Shown here piece by piece: positions 26,401 through 37,013 of a DNA stretch of 64,000 nt; the first letter of the stretch is position 1; each line of letters begins with the position of its first letter. The translations under genes were made by a program, and so were the position numbers. Under the pieces are notes generated by a model. The model saw only the letters and a program-made list of their open reading frames with translations, was not told the DNA's origin and did no database searches. Origin of the DNA: Chamaelirium japonicum (taxonomy: Eukaryota > Streptophyta > Magnoliopsida > Liliales > Melanthiaceae); contig OX393551.1 in the NCBI GenBank assembly GCA_947650365.1, forward strand, positions 5,950,001 to 6,014,000, written 5' to 3'.

Positions 26401-26574
26401 TCACCCCCCCCACTCCAAAGACCGCCTCCTTTCGCGAGCTTCACGATGATCGGCATGCCGACTCCTTACCTGGGCCTTCCGAATCCTTACCTGAGTTTTC
26501 AGGGAACAGAGGGTGTCGGTCACTTTGGTCAACCGCCCATGTCGACAGCATCGCCTCCAATCTCCAGGCAGTAA
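8453..26574 (+). CDS. CID domain protein, RPRD/Rtt103-type RNA polymerase II CTD-binding factor
   Basis: Seven exons join in one frame: 8453-8528, 14939-15186, 16401-16520, 16666-16822, 19003-19142, 19272-19307, 25789-26574, giving 520 aa. All introns are GT-AG. Junction 1/2 restores I-E-T-L-S-H-W. Residues 1 to about 148 form the CID (VDKLAKLNN, LYLANDILQNS, EFWKVLP, WEERKVFGSR), which in this family binds the phosphorylated CTD of RNA polymerase II in the nucleus. Residues 149-260 (KVEKEIG, HDILRECIEQL, EFKIDQVRNQLQ) look helical or coiled-coil as in RPRD proteins. A C-terminal conserved block (SSAQMLSYVLSSLASEG) precedes a proline-rich tail (about 391-447). Relatives act in transcription termination and CTD dephosphorylation; the exact role here is inferred. 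Introns 1 and 6 (6.4-6.5 kb) are full of repeats. The acceptor of exon 2 has a weak pyrimidine tract. Plant relatives are often labelled ENTH/VHS proteins. Confidence 0.88.
9209..9452. mobile_element. Mutator-like MITE with 9-bp target duplication
   Basis: The element runs from AAGGTTTAAAATCACGG to the inverse-related CCGAGATTTAAAACCCTG. It is flanked by CCATGAGGT on both sides (9200-9208 and 9453-9461). A 9-bp duplication is diagnostic of the Mutator superfamily. The interior is built of degenerate palindromic CGGTACGTACCGG and CCGATACGG units. ORFs on both strands are shadows. Length 244 bp, no transposase. Confidence 0.8.
11300..11808. mobile_element. hAT-family non-autonomous element with 8-bp target duplication
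   Basis: Starts TAGGGGTGTGCATCGG and ends GATCCTACACACCCCTA, a terminal inverted repeat of TAGGGGTGTG. The flanks are ATTATGGG at 11292-11299 and 11809-11816, a perfect 8-bp duplication typical of hAT elements. The interior is rich in CGGTTTGGATTGGAT-type repeats and has no transposase. 509 bp, inside intron 1 of the CID gene. Confidence 0.88.
12131..13513. repeat. Tandem direct duplication, about 708 + 675 bp
   Basis: Unit 1 (12131-12838) and unit 2 (12839-13513) both start AACGTGTGTGATTCTCTGTC and end in AATCAACGACAATT. They are nearly identical apart from a few substitutions. The main length difference is a (GA)n tract, about 42 bp in unit 1 (12763-12803) and about 20 bp in unit 2 (13471-13490). 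It lies in intron 1; the ORFs in it (Arg-Glu or Leu-Ser runs) are not genes. Confidence 0.92.
16823..19002 (+). other. Intron 4 of the CID gene (2.2 kb)
   Basis: Donor TTAG|GTAAAC and acceptor GTACAG|GAAACATC restore Leu-Gly-Asn across the junction. AT-rich with no recognised repeat or ORF. Confidence 0.75.
20356..20427. repeat. (TG)n-(GA)n microsatellite
   Basis: GTGTGTGT run followed by a GAGAGA run with one GAAAGA interruption, within intron 6 of the CID gene. Confidence 0.95.
22013..22246 (-). pseudogene. Ty3/Gypsy integrase C-terminal fragment
   Basis: The minus-strand translation carries YNSSVNRSTGKSPFEIIYGY, the conserved integrase block (Y-N-x-S-x-x-x-S-T-G-x-S-P-F-E-x-x-Y-G-x) of plant Ty3/Gypsy elements. 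Only about 75 codons are open, with no DDE core in frame next to it. With the protease-like fragment at 23676-23918 it marks an internally deleted element on the minus strand. Confidence 0.7.
23676..23918 (-). pseudogene. Ty3/Gypsy protease-region fragment
   Basis: The minus-strand frame contains ILPTDISLILLDMSWQFDLD, matching the block after the aspartic protease in plant Ty3/Gypsy polyproteins, where M-D-x-x-x-x-L-L-G-R-P-W-Q-F-D is usual. LLDMSWQF instead of LLGRPWQF shows decay. Pol gene order on the minus strand (protease at higher coordinates, integrase at lower) fits, but only 1.7 kb separates them, so most of reverse transcriptase is deleted. Confidence 0.55.
24511..24555. repeat. Poly-C / (TC)n tract
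   Basis: A run of about 15 C followed by CT repeats inside intron 6. Confidence 0.9.
25272..25400 (+). other. Retroelement leader remnant with initiator-tRNA-Met-like primer site
   Basis: TGGTATCAGAGAA (from 25275) matches the usual plant TGGTATCAGAGC primer binding site in its first 11 bases. About 85 bases downstream a reading frame gives SKGQNFRVWK-like residues, reminiscent of the N-terminus of Copia gag, before stops. The upstream LTR and the rest of the element were not delimited. Low-confidence remnant. Confidence 0.3.
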
Positions 26575-27981
26575 AATGATCGATTGGATTTTGCTTTGAG
26601 GATGACCGGTTTGTAGGATGATGATAAGAAGGCTTCAGAACGACGCCGGGCCGGTTAATAGGATGATAGAAAGCTTCAGAATGACTCTCAGGCTTTGGTA
26701 GACTGATTATCTACTCTATTTTATGTGTACCCTGTATACATGGTAGGCAGATGATACATGTTGTATACTAAATCGAAATACTACCAACCACAATTGATAG
26801 CCTGTGGTGAGTGATTTTATTGAACAGTGACTCATAAGCTTTTGGTTCCGTTTAGTTAAGGAAAAGCATTATTCATTGTAAATCTCTCTTGTTTTTATTT
26901 TAAGAAATACGAAAATGAAATGCATGATGGAAGATTATTGAATGTGTGAAGACTGTGAACCTTGTGTTACTCCTTAGCAGGGCTGGAAACAACCTAGCCC
27001 GAGTATGGGCCCGTGTTTTTTGTTATGTCCAGACCCGGCCCACCAAGCCCAGTTTGTATCAATGATTTGTCTCTCAATCTAAAAAAACCTTCAAATGTAA
27101 CTAGAGTTAGGGTGGGTGACATGTATTGAGGCTCTGTTACCAAAAATTTTAATATCATATTAAGTAAATGTTAGCTAGGTGACTGTTTTTTCAAATTTTT
27201 AAACAAATTATGATTTTATGATAAAGATTTTCACGTTTTTTTCTCGATTTAAATGTTTATTATCATGGTTAATTATGTTTTAATCCAAAAAACCCATTGT
27301 TTAAATATCTATAAATAAATATATTGTATATCTTTACTGTTTGTTTCCGGTCTCTTTTCTAACATTGCCTATTTACTTCCCGATTTTTCCCGACTTCTCG
27401 ATTTTCAACTTGGTAACTATGCAGCGAGGTAACAAATGCTCCAGGTTCCAAGAGCATTGGACTCTCCATTGTCACTGTCTCAGGATTCAGGGCCCGATGG
27501 GCATCACGGCACACTTTGACAGGTAAATTGCACTCCACCCCAACACCGGCGCTCTCCGGATGGCTCTTCTACCATCAGGACATATGCAGGCACTCAAACC
27601 TTCTTCACACTCCGTCGGTCCAACAGCTGGAATGCCAGCAGTACATATTATTATTGTGCATAATGATGTGGCATCCAATCACAAAATCCCTTTGCTTGCC
27701 GGCCGGTCAGCACTGAGTGCAGTACTCCGGTCAGGGCCGGTGCAACGGACGGTTGTTACCTGGACACATCAGTCTGTACAAAAGAAGTCTGCGAAACTCT
27801 TTTCTGAAACTGGAGACTGATGAAATAACATTACAAAGAAGATGCAAGCAAACTCACTACAGATGGAATCAGAACCCTCCAAACAAAGTAACACGACTCT
27901 CAAAGAGTCAAAAAAAAAAAAACATGAAACCAGGAGATGCAAAAAAAATAGAAAGAACAAAGTTACAGCTAAATCTGTTAG
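26575..27981. other. Convergent intergenic region between CID and GSA genes
   Basis: 1.4 kb holding the 3' UTRs of two convergent genes. Near 26982-27060 it contains a GGCCC-rich stretch that could be a hAT fragment. The ORFs at 27341-27820 overlap in several frames and show no family signature. Confidence 0.6.
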
Positions 27982-30900
27982 CTATATTGATCGAAGAACC
28001 TTTTCGGCAGCTTCAACCGTCATCTCGATATCCTCGGATGTATGAGCTAAGCTCGTAAACCCTGCCTCAAACTGCGATGGGGCCAAATACACGCCTTCCT
28101 CCAACATCCCTCGATGGAACCTTGCGAACTTTCTCGTATCACTCTTCTTTGCATCCTCAAAGTTGAACACCGGCCCTCCTGTGAAGAACACGCCAAACAT
28201 TCCGCAGATATGCCCGCCTGACATCTCATGCCCTGCCCGCTTTCCAGCATCCAGAATCCCACAAACAAGCTCGCCCGTGATCTTATCCAAGTAGTCGTAG
28301 CATCCAGGATCCTGCAACCGCTGAAGAGTGTGGATCCCAGCTGTCATCGCCAAGGGGTTTCCACTTAGGGTTCCCGCCTGGTACATGGGCCCAGCTGGAG
28401 CCACCATCTCCATCACTTCCCTTCTCCCCCCATAGGCACCAACGGGGAGGCCACCCCCAATAATCTTCCCCATAGTGGTTAGATCAGGAGTTGTGCCAAA
28501 ATATTCTTGAGCCCCACCATAAGCTAGACGGAACCCGGTCATCACCTCGTCAAAGATGAGGAGAGCGGATTCTTGTTTCGTTATCTGACGGAGGGCATTC
28601 AAGAAGTCAGGTTTTGGCACGATAAAACCGGCATTTCCAACAACCGGTTCAAGGATCACAGCAGCAATCTCCCCTTTGTGTGTGTTGAAGAGGTCCTTCA
28701 CGGCTTCAAGATCATTGTAGGGTGCAGTTAGAGTGTGAACGGTGGCTGATTTGGGGACGCCAGGAGAATCAGGGAGGCCAAGGGTGGCCACACCGCTGCC
28801 GGCTTTGACGAGGAAGGAGTTGGCATGGCCATGGTAGCAGCCCTCGAATTTGATTATCTTTTCCCGACCGGTGTAGGCACGGGCAAGGCGGAGTGCGCTC
28901 ATACAAGCTTCGGTGCCCGAGTTAACAAACCGGACCATCTCAATGCTTGGCACAGCTGATATCACCATCTCAGCCAGGATGTTCTCCAACACGCAGGGAG
29001 CACCAAAACTCGTGCCTTTCTTCAGGGTTTCGATCAATGCGGCATTCACCTGCAAATAATGACCCCATTAAAACGCTGTCAGGTTTACAATTTAAGCAGA
29101 CTAGTCCTATAGTATTCCTACAATGTTATTGTTAGTACTGTTTAGCTTCGATCATGGTCTAAAATATTAACTCATTTGTGTTGTCGGTCAGCCACAAAAA
29201 ACCAGCCAAATTGTATTTTTTTTTTAATGCAAGCCTTACCATTATACCATATACTATACATTTTTTGATGGGCGACGCAATGTGAAAGCTCTTTATTTAG
29301 GTAAAAGGTTTACACAAGGGTAAAGCAAAGTCAGCTCCACTTTTTCTTGTTTTGGAGGTGGAGTTTAATCAAACATTCCTTGAGGTCTAAAATGACACCA
29401 CATTTCTAGATACCTCCATCATTATATCCCCATCCAGTTGATAAATTCTTCAAAACAGAAAATTCAATTAATTGTGCAATGTGTTTGAAAATAGGTCAAT
29501 GTCGATAACTCTCTTTCCAGGCATTTTGGGGAAAAAAACCATCAGACCAATGTTTGACATAAAAAATTAAGAAAATGTTCTGTTGACATACAGGTATCCA
29601 GCATAAAAGCCAATGTGTAGCTTAAGTTCAGATTATAACCCTCATTCTGCGGAGTCCAACTAAAAATAATTAAATTGTGACACACCATGGCAAGTCAAAA
29701 GCACTGGAATAAGACCAGAGAGAAAGCATGGCACCTTATCATCTGCATGACCAATGATGGCTGGGCCCCATGAACCAACATAATCAATGTATTCATTGCC
29801 ATCGACATCCCACATCCGGGAACCCTTGACAGAATCAAACACAATGGGCTGTCCACCAACTGATGTGAAGGCACGAACAGGTGAATTCACACCTCCAGGC
29901 ATCAACTCCTACCAGCATCAGTAGAATGTAAAAATAGAATCATTGCTGTGCATTTTAAGGGGAAAAGTTCACTAAATGTTAAAAAGATAGCAAATGTAGC
30001 TTCAGTGATGAAACTTAACTAGGACCAGTCCAACAAAGATATCATTTGAGACAATAAGCTGTAGAACAGTTCCATTGATCTAGTCTTATGCGAGTATGTA
30101 GACTGACTCCAAGAAACTATTTACGGACCAGCAAGGCTGTGCGTTTAAGATGACAAGTGCCACATACGAGTATTTATAAATGAAAAGTTAATCAGAATGG
30201 ATTGTGAATTAATACAATCCGAGGCCATGAAGTACCTAGGTTCAGGTGGAAGAAAACATAACATTAAAGATACATGGCACATGATAAGAAAAAAAAAAGA
30301 TGCTACCAGATCCCTACAGTTTAGACGCATGGGTACAAAAATATAGAAAGGCATGCTTGGAAATTCATGCTTGTTGAAATTAACAAGACAAGAAGTATAT
30401 ATCTGGCCTAAATAAAGTCTCAGCCACTGCATGCACATCCTCTACCTCTTCTCTGAAGTGAAACATATTAGAAACAAGTTGGAAGGTTTCGAAAACAATT
30501 CTGCAGATGGTAGTGGTACTGCTTAATGTTTTGTAACTTATGTGAAAAATGAGAGATCTATTCAAAAGTTTATGAGAATAAGAGACAGGTGAAAAATGTT
30601 TACTATATTCAAATTGATCAACCAATTCTACAGGCCAACAAAATAATGATTCCACAGTATAAAGATTACACATCGAGTTGCGGATACTATTTGTTATTTA
30701 TAGATTGAATATAGTAACTAAACATAAATAGAACTAGATATCTCACAGAAGATAAAGAGGTTATTAGCCTAAGATCCCTCTAACCAACCCCACATTAGGA
30801 TAAACGCACCGAAACATTTCATTTGAGCTCCAGCCCCTCTAATCACTCCAAACTTTAGGAAAAACCCTCATCTTATTTTTTAATCCAGAGACCACCCTCT

Positions 30901-33900
30901 GCCTTCATCTCTCTCAAGTCCGGCCGGTGGTCGCGCAGGTGGGCGCAGAGGCGGAGGTGACTGCGAGCTGCGGGGGCGGAGGCGGCGACGGCTAGGGGTT
31001 CGGTTAGGTCCGGCGATGGCTGAAGGTTCATCCCATGGCCTGTAGATTCGGGGGGGGGGGGGGTGTTGGGTTAGGTCCGGCGACAGCGACGACGACGACG
31101 ACGATGACAACGACGGCGACGGCTGGGGGTTCATCCCATGACCTATAGATTCAGAGGGGAGGGGGGGTTCAGTTAGGTCAGGCGGCAGCGGTGGCGGGGG
31201 TTTCGGTTAGGTCTGATGGGGGCTGGGGGGGGTGAGTTCGGTTAGGTCCGGCGGGGGTGGGGTGGGGTTCGGTTAGGTCCGGTGGTGGCTGTAGATAAGT
31301 GACAACAGGCATAAATTCGAAGGGATATGTGGGGCATTTTCGTCCACAGGGGTTTCAGCTCAAATAAAAAGTTGGTCAGGACTGCTGCTCAAAAAGGATC
31401 ACTAAGATAGGCTTCTTGCTAATTCCCCCTATTTGAATAAGGACTGAGCAAAAATCTATAGGTAATTCACCTATTTGAATTTGTGGCCAGTGTGAATAGA
31501 AAACTACATTGGTAATTTATCGGCTTATGCTTTAAGTGTTGACTCAAAACACAATTGAATGAAAAGCCAAATGCTTAAAGTGTTGGACTCAAAAAATAGT
31601 TGAATGAAACACCAAAGACAACATAACCACTAAAATTAATCAAATTGATGTGGTCATCTCTCTCTTAAATTATTGGACATAATGATCCCCTTTTGCTATA
31701 AAAAGTTGGTCAGGACTGCTGCTCAAAAAGGATCACTAAGATAGGCTTCTTGCTAATTCCCCCTATTTGAATAAGGACTGAGCAAAAATCTATAGGTAAT
31801 TCACCTATTTGAATTTGTGGCCAGTGTGAATAGAAAACTACATTGGTAATTTATCGGCTTATGCTTTAAGTGTTGACTCAAAACACAATTGAATGAAAAG
31901 CCAAATGCTTAAAGTGTTGGACTCAAAAAATAGTTGAATGAAACACCAAAGACAACATAACCACTAAAATTAATCAAATTGATGTGGTCATCTCTCTCTT
32001 AAATTATTGGACATAATGATCCCCTTTTGCTATCCACTAAACCCGGCTGTGATCTATCTACTAAAGTATATAAAAAAGATGGAGAAAAGAGGTGAAGGTC
32101 CAACTTGCTCTGCAGCTGGTCCTGTTAGAGGAAAGCATGGAGCAGCAGACCCTGTTGGAGGAAAGCATGGAGCAGACCCTTCGAAAAAATCCAACTTTGG
32201 AGGCTGGCCAGCCTTTTGTTTCTCCCAAAGATCCGAGTCCTAATTAAAGAGAAACAAGGCAGAGGGACCCTCTTGTCCGTTTAGGCTAGCCGCCCTCAGC
32301 CAAAAGGAATACTAGATCCTATCTACGAGAAGTACAACATTAATTAGTGAGTACTAATACTAATCAGCGAGGTGAAAATTGGTAAGGAGAAGCCTGACAA
32401 CACCTCCTAGGTGAGGAATACTAATAGTCCCCGGAGGGAATACTAATGATAATTGGTGAGGGAGTAGTTAAAGTCGTGATATGTTATATTTAAAATAAGG
32501 CGTACGGCCACCATATTTCATCAATTAATTACCCATAATTTCTCTTATTTGTGTATTCTCTTGCTTAAATTGCCTTGGTGATAAGTCCTAGTTCCATCGT
32601 GCAAACTGCAAACCCTTAGTAAACATTAAAGCACAATGCCTTAATGCCCTCTAGAGGTAAGACCCTTCTAGTACTTACCTCCGTCTTAGCAATTGGTTGC
32701 TTTAGATGTTTATATCGATAGTTTAAATTCTACATGTACTTATGATTCTTAGAACTAATTATCCTTAAGGCTAGATCCATCAATAAACCACTCAACAGCC
32801 TTCCCAAACCCAAAAATTCTGCTGCAGATTTTTCAATCTAAAAAGAATGTAATTTAAATTCTTTACTAATCCTTGTCAGATCGTAAGGACCTAAGATCCA
32901 TCACCCTTGATAATAGACTTTTCCAATAAACTTTATTTCATATTTGAACACTTCTGTAGTGTAATTTCATACTACTTTTAGACTTGGTTCTCCTTTCTAA
33001 ATTCTGAAACCATCCCAAATCGCATCCAAACCCTAAACTGACAAAGCCCTTTCCTGTCATAAACTGATTTGGTATCAAAGCTTGTTTGATATTTACCATG
33101 ATGATTTGAATATTTACCATGATGATTTGAAGCGACAGAAACTTCCAGCCATTATACTGATGCACAAAAAGATGTGATCGACAAAATCCTCCAAAAATTA
33201 ATGGATCTTGATGAGCGTGTCTACTCTCTAGAGATTCAAAGCAAACGTGGAAATCTTTAAGTCTGACCACTTCTTCTTAACAATGCTGAGATACAACAAC
33301 CAACCATGGTATTCTTCCTATTCTAGAGGATCGCCTGGAGGTTCTACAGATTTCTGGGAGGGTATTTTTCTTGTGTAGTGGATGGGTGGGTGGAGGCAGA
33401 ACACTTGATTTTTTGTTGATAAAGGTGCCAACCCGAGCTCCTTAGAGCCAAATAAGCATCCTTCAAATTTGATTGTGAAAAACACCAAGGCCATCCATTG
33501 TATATTATCCATTGGATTACTTTACTTCAAGTCCCCTACTATTGTATGTAACCAAGCCATCATGTCCGCTTCACTTAAAAAGTCCCTAAGCCCATTTGGC
33601 TAATATACAATCACCCCCCCCACCACTGCAACCATGGACACAATGTGCATTTCCCAAGATAATACAAGTACTACTACTAGTATGCCACTCAGAAACACCA
33701 CCAAGCAGAATTAATCAAGAAACCCATATTCTCTTCCCAATTATTATTTATTAGCATCAAAATAAATGTCATGGAATTCACTATGACGACAACCCAAGAA
33801 GACAAGGCTCAAACCTTAGAGTATAACCGTAACCATCAAGCTTGTTCCCATCTGGGCCATCCCTTTGGGCTCGACTTTAGGAATCCTTCTTTGCCTGTCA

Positions 33901-35714
33901 TTCCTCTTAAAAACCAATTTCGGTCCCAAGCTTGACGAAAAGGGTTGAGGGTTGATGTTAGATTGAAAGCTAGGCGTAAAACAGCAACCCAAACTATCAA
34001 ATATCAATGAACCCTAAATATATGTACCTAAAAGAATGGCTCAAAATAACATGTAGAAAACTACCTTTCAGGTTCTAAACTTGGCCTTAAAGACACTAAT
34101 TCTCTTGTTTCTGTATATGATCAAATTTGTGTTGAAAATGCAAGCAGACCCAATATTCATCCCTTCTTATAGAAAGGAATGAAGTGTCATTAATCCAACA
34201 AAAGGTTAGTGGAGGATTACAATACATGCTACTCCAAGAGGCCAAAAGCAAAAATTCCTCGAACGACAAGCAAAAGGACAACATAGTAAAATGTTATTTA
34301 CTACTATATGCGGTAATCAACAAAGAGAGCAGTGACTAGTATGCCTCTGCACGTACAGATCTTCTACCTTCCATACATTTGGAACTCCAACCCTCAAATA
34401 AATGTTTGATACTCAATTTGATCATCATTTCAACACTAAAACGCAATCCTTTGAGAAATCCTTTATTTGATGGAGCCAAGCCATTTTGCATTATTCTCAC
34501 AGGCTTCTTTGCAATGATATCCCATCTTGGCATTTAGGCCATAGTAAACACTACATAGTTGCACAATTGAATAAAGAGTAAAGCTATTTGAACATACTGT
34601 GGAAAAACTCCGCTGGAAAACCCGCAGCCGTGTGGGACGAGGGCCAGCGCCCAGTGCATTGGGATTCGTGCCAAGCGGCACTGAGCGCCACCCGACGCCC
34701 CACACCACCACGGGTTGTCCAGCGGGGTTGTCCCACAGTATGTTCAAATAGCATTAGTCTTGAATAAACAACTTAACATTAAAGGATACTATTAAAATAC
34801 ACACACCAGACACTTATTAAACAAAATATTTTAGTTCAGTGCAAGTTAGAGTGAATTTCCGACTGTGATTTATAGCCCTAATGAATTTTCAAAATTAACT
34901 TTGGTATTCTAATGCTAATTCAAGACAGTAACCGAAGTTACTGAATCAATCTCTCACTTTAAAACATTTCCAAAGGAAATCAATCTTCTTTGATGGCCAT
35001 CCAGCCATAATACCTCAGAAACCCTCATTGTTAAATATAGCCACTTTGTCATCCATCAGTTATAAAAAAAAAAAAAGGTAAATTACACTTTGCCCCCCTG
35101 AAGTTTAGCTCCAAAATCACTTAACCCCCCTATAGTTAAAACACTACATTTTGCCCCCCTACAATTCAGTTTTGATAAGATAAAAATTACCAAATGAGGA
35201 AATCAAGTAGTTGACAAAAGGGGGGATTGTGCTAACAACTCAAACTTTAGGGCGCGATTTGGAACAAAATAACCTACAGGGGGGGTTACTTGTTTTTGAG
35301 CTAAACTTCCGGGGGGTAAAGTATAATTTAATTTTAAAAAAAGTTTTTTTTTGTAAAAAAATCGAATCCCCAATTAAACCCTAGTATCGCGAATTGGGTA
35401 TCAGGAGATCAGTTTGCAACAGAGAAATAGGCAGGCTTTAGATAAATTAAACAGAACTCGGGATCTCATGATTCGATCATTTAGGACAGAGTTCAACAAA
35501 ACCTAGCCAACGAGATCGAATTTAAAAAGAAAAACATCGTATGGATTGGGACCTTGGCGGCGTTAAAGATCTCTTCCGACTTCTGAAGAGTAAATCTCTT
35601 TTTGTCCACGGAGATGGCATTCCTCACAATGGAGGAGCCGCGACGGGGCAAAGGAAACAGCTTCGAAGACGGTAGCAACGTCCATTGGAGCCCAACACCT
35701 GATACGGCCGCCAT
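27982..35714 (-). CDS. GSA: Glutamate-1-semialdehyde 2,1-aminomutase, plastid
   Basis: Three exons on the minus strand: 35714-35553 (54 codons), 29908-29735 (58 codons), 29049-27982 (355 codons plus TAG), all phase 0 with GT-AG introns, giving 467 aa. The enzyme converts glutamate-1-semialdehyde to 5-aminolevulinate, the C5-pathway precursor of chlorophyll and heme, using PLP in the plastid stroma. Visible signatures: [46 protein letters not shown] (PLP-contacting Asp about 279) and [16 protein letters not shown] (Schiff-base Lys about 307). The first ~33 residues are Ser/Arg/Leu-rich and suit a chloroplast transit peptide. Length is normal for plants. [10 protein letters not shown] and VEAAEKVLR look like monocot versions (inference). 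Intron 1 is 5.6 kb and repeat-laden. The start is the first ATG in the exon with a transit-like sequence. A hAT MITE sits about 214 bp upstream. Confidence 0.96.
30998..31300. repeat. Degenerate G-rich minisatellite
   Basis: The motif TTCGGTTAGGTCCGGCG and variants (TTGGGTTAGGTCCGGCG, TTCAGTTAGGTCAGGCG, TTCGGTTAGGTCTGATG) occurs at least six times with irregular spacing. GGTTCATCCCATG(G/A)CCT is repeated near 31026 and 31129. Runs of 7-14 G make the plus strand strongly G-quadruplex-prone. The Ser/Pro-rich minus ORF here is not a gene. Confidence 0.75.
31365..32032. repeat. Perfect 334-bp tandem duplication
   Basis: 31365-31698 and 31699-32032 are identical by eye over all 334 bp, each beginning TAAAAAGTTGGTCAGG and ending CCCCTTTTGCTA. 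Perfect identity means a very recent duplication or an assembly artefact. Confidence 0.95.
33071..33250 (+). other. Possible retroelement leader (tRNA-Met-like primer site)
   Basis: TGGTATCAAAGC (from 33071) differs by one base from the plant TGGTATCAGAGC primer binding site. It is followed by two direct copies of ATATTTACCATGATGATTTGA and a short open stretch rich in K, D and L. No LTR pair, protease or RT was found. Very weak. Confidence 0.2.
34583..34752. mobile_element. 170-bp foldback MITE with GC-rich centre
   Basis: GCTATTTGAACATACTGTGG (left) is mirrored by the inverse CCCACAGTATGTTCAAATAGC (right end at 34752). Arm similarity continues about 54 bp in (CCGCTGG against CCAGCGG). The centre is unusually GC-rich for this AT-rich intron. 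No clear target duplication. It sits in GSA intron 1. Confidence 0.75.
35079..35330. mobile_element. MITE with about 57-bp terminal inverted repeats
   Basis: The left end TAAATTACACTTTGCCCCCC and the inverse of the right end TAAATTATACTTTACCCCCC match over about 57 bp at roughly 83 percent. This end sequence is common among plant MITEs of possible Mutator affinity. No target duplication found. Located in GSA intron 1, about 220 bp from exon 1. Confidence 0.7.
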
Positions 35715-35927
35715 TACCTGCTGACCACTCTTCCCCTCTTGAGGAGAAGATAAGAAAGAGATGGCGGTCCTGGGAGCAACAGGCCTGAATGGACGAGTTC
35801 TTGACTTCTTGTATGTGATTCCCATTTCTCATATACCATTTTTAAAATAGAAAAGGTATTGTTAGTTACACCCCACCAAACTATATAAGTACGCAACTTA
35901 TTAGCCTACTAATGGGGCCTATATACT

Positions 35928-36259
35928 TAGGGATGGCAACGTTACGATTTTGATATGGTTTTGGGCGAAACTGAAATCGTACCGTAACACCGAATCACAA
36001 CACCGACAGTGTACTATTATGTAAAACTAAAACCACCCCATGCGGTGCGGTGTGGTCCGATGCATTACGGTTTATCATTATAATAGCCTAAACGGTACAC
36101 TTTTATACGATTTTGGTCAAAACCAAAACGGTACCGCTACACCAAAACCGAAAACCAAAATCGCATTGCGACAGTTTTATATTTTGACAAACCAAAATCA
36201 CACCATGCGGTGCGATTTACCGTGTTTTTTAGTTTTAAATTGCACCACTGCCATCCCTA
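35928..36259. mobile_element. hAT-family MITE in the GSA upstream region
   Basis: Starts TAGGGATGGCAACG and ends CACTGCCATCCCTA, an inverted repeat. The flanks are a perfect 8-bp duplication TATATACT (35920-35927 and 36260-36267), diagnostic of hAT elements. The interior carries ATGCGGTGCGGT-type motifs and no transposase. Its near edge lies about 214 bp upstream of the GSA start codon. Confidence 0.9.
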
Positions 36260-36267
36260 TATATACT

Positions 36268-36974
36268 TGGGTCTGTCTATCATTACTCTAATAATAAATG
36301 CCTTGCATGCCCCCAAGATCAAGAAGGATAAGGACACCACCTCCTCAGCCACCGGTCCTATGCACCCCACCATTTGTCTGTGCAACCTACTGTCACCCTC
36401 TTCATGTTCCTCCTCCATATCCTCTCCCCCACCTCTAGCTCGCTCCATCTTCCACACCAAAAACCAAGCACCACTGAAGACATGTTAGTGGCAATTAGTC
36501 AACATTGTGTGGACTTGTTCGGTGATCCATTGAACAGTTCCACATCATGTCGATGGCTATAGGTTGACACTGCTATTGGTCAGAACAAGTCAAAATGGTG
36601 TGGAACCGTTAGGTGGACAACCACTGAACAGTTCCACATTATGTCAGTTGATGGCGACCGACATATCTCGGCAACAATAGGGTTTCGAAAAGGAGGAAGG
36701 TGAAGGAGGTAAGGGAGAGAAGGGCAAGTATGAATTTGGCAAGTTAGATAGGAGAGGAGGGGGAAGGGAGAAAGAGGGGGAGGAGGAAAGGGAGAGGAGG
36801 GTGATGAGCAAGAAGGGGCAAAGAAGATAACGATGGGGTGCTCTCATCAAAAAGATGCCTCGATCAAATCACTGATTCAGGTATGATTGTTGTATCAATT
36901 TGGGAGCCTAAATGATCAATACGGTGCAAATAAGAAAACTCGAATTAGTGAGGGTATTTTAGACATTTCATTCA

Positions 36975-36978
<4 letters not shown>
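36268..36978. other. Intergenic sequence, no gene recognised
   Basis: A purine-rich patch (GAGGAGGGGGAAGGGAG-like, 36690-36800). Overlapping ORFs on both strands have low-complexity Ser/Pro or Glu/Gly composition and no family signature. Confidence 0.5.

Positions 36979-37011
<33 letters not shown>
36979..37011. repeat. (TA)n tract
   Basis: About 16 TA units bordering the hairpin at 37012-37399. Confidence 0.95.

Positions 37012-37013
<2 letters not shown>

Larger units (their letters stand above)
29909..35552 (-). other. Intron 1 of GSA (5.6 kb)
   Basis: Contains a G-rich minisatellite (30900-31300), a perfect 334-bp tandem duplication (31365-32032), a foldback element (34583-34752) and a MITE (35079-35330). 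Multiple short ORFs are without family signature. The remainder is AT-rich. Confidence 0.85.

Noticed and set aside
30880-31134. Ser/Pro-rich minus-strand ORF
   Set aside because: Derived from a G-rich minisatellite in GSA intron 1.
33071-33250. Complete LTR retrotransposon from a primer-site match
   Set aside because: No LTR pair or protein domains; kept only as a very weak leader remnant.
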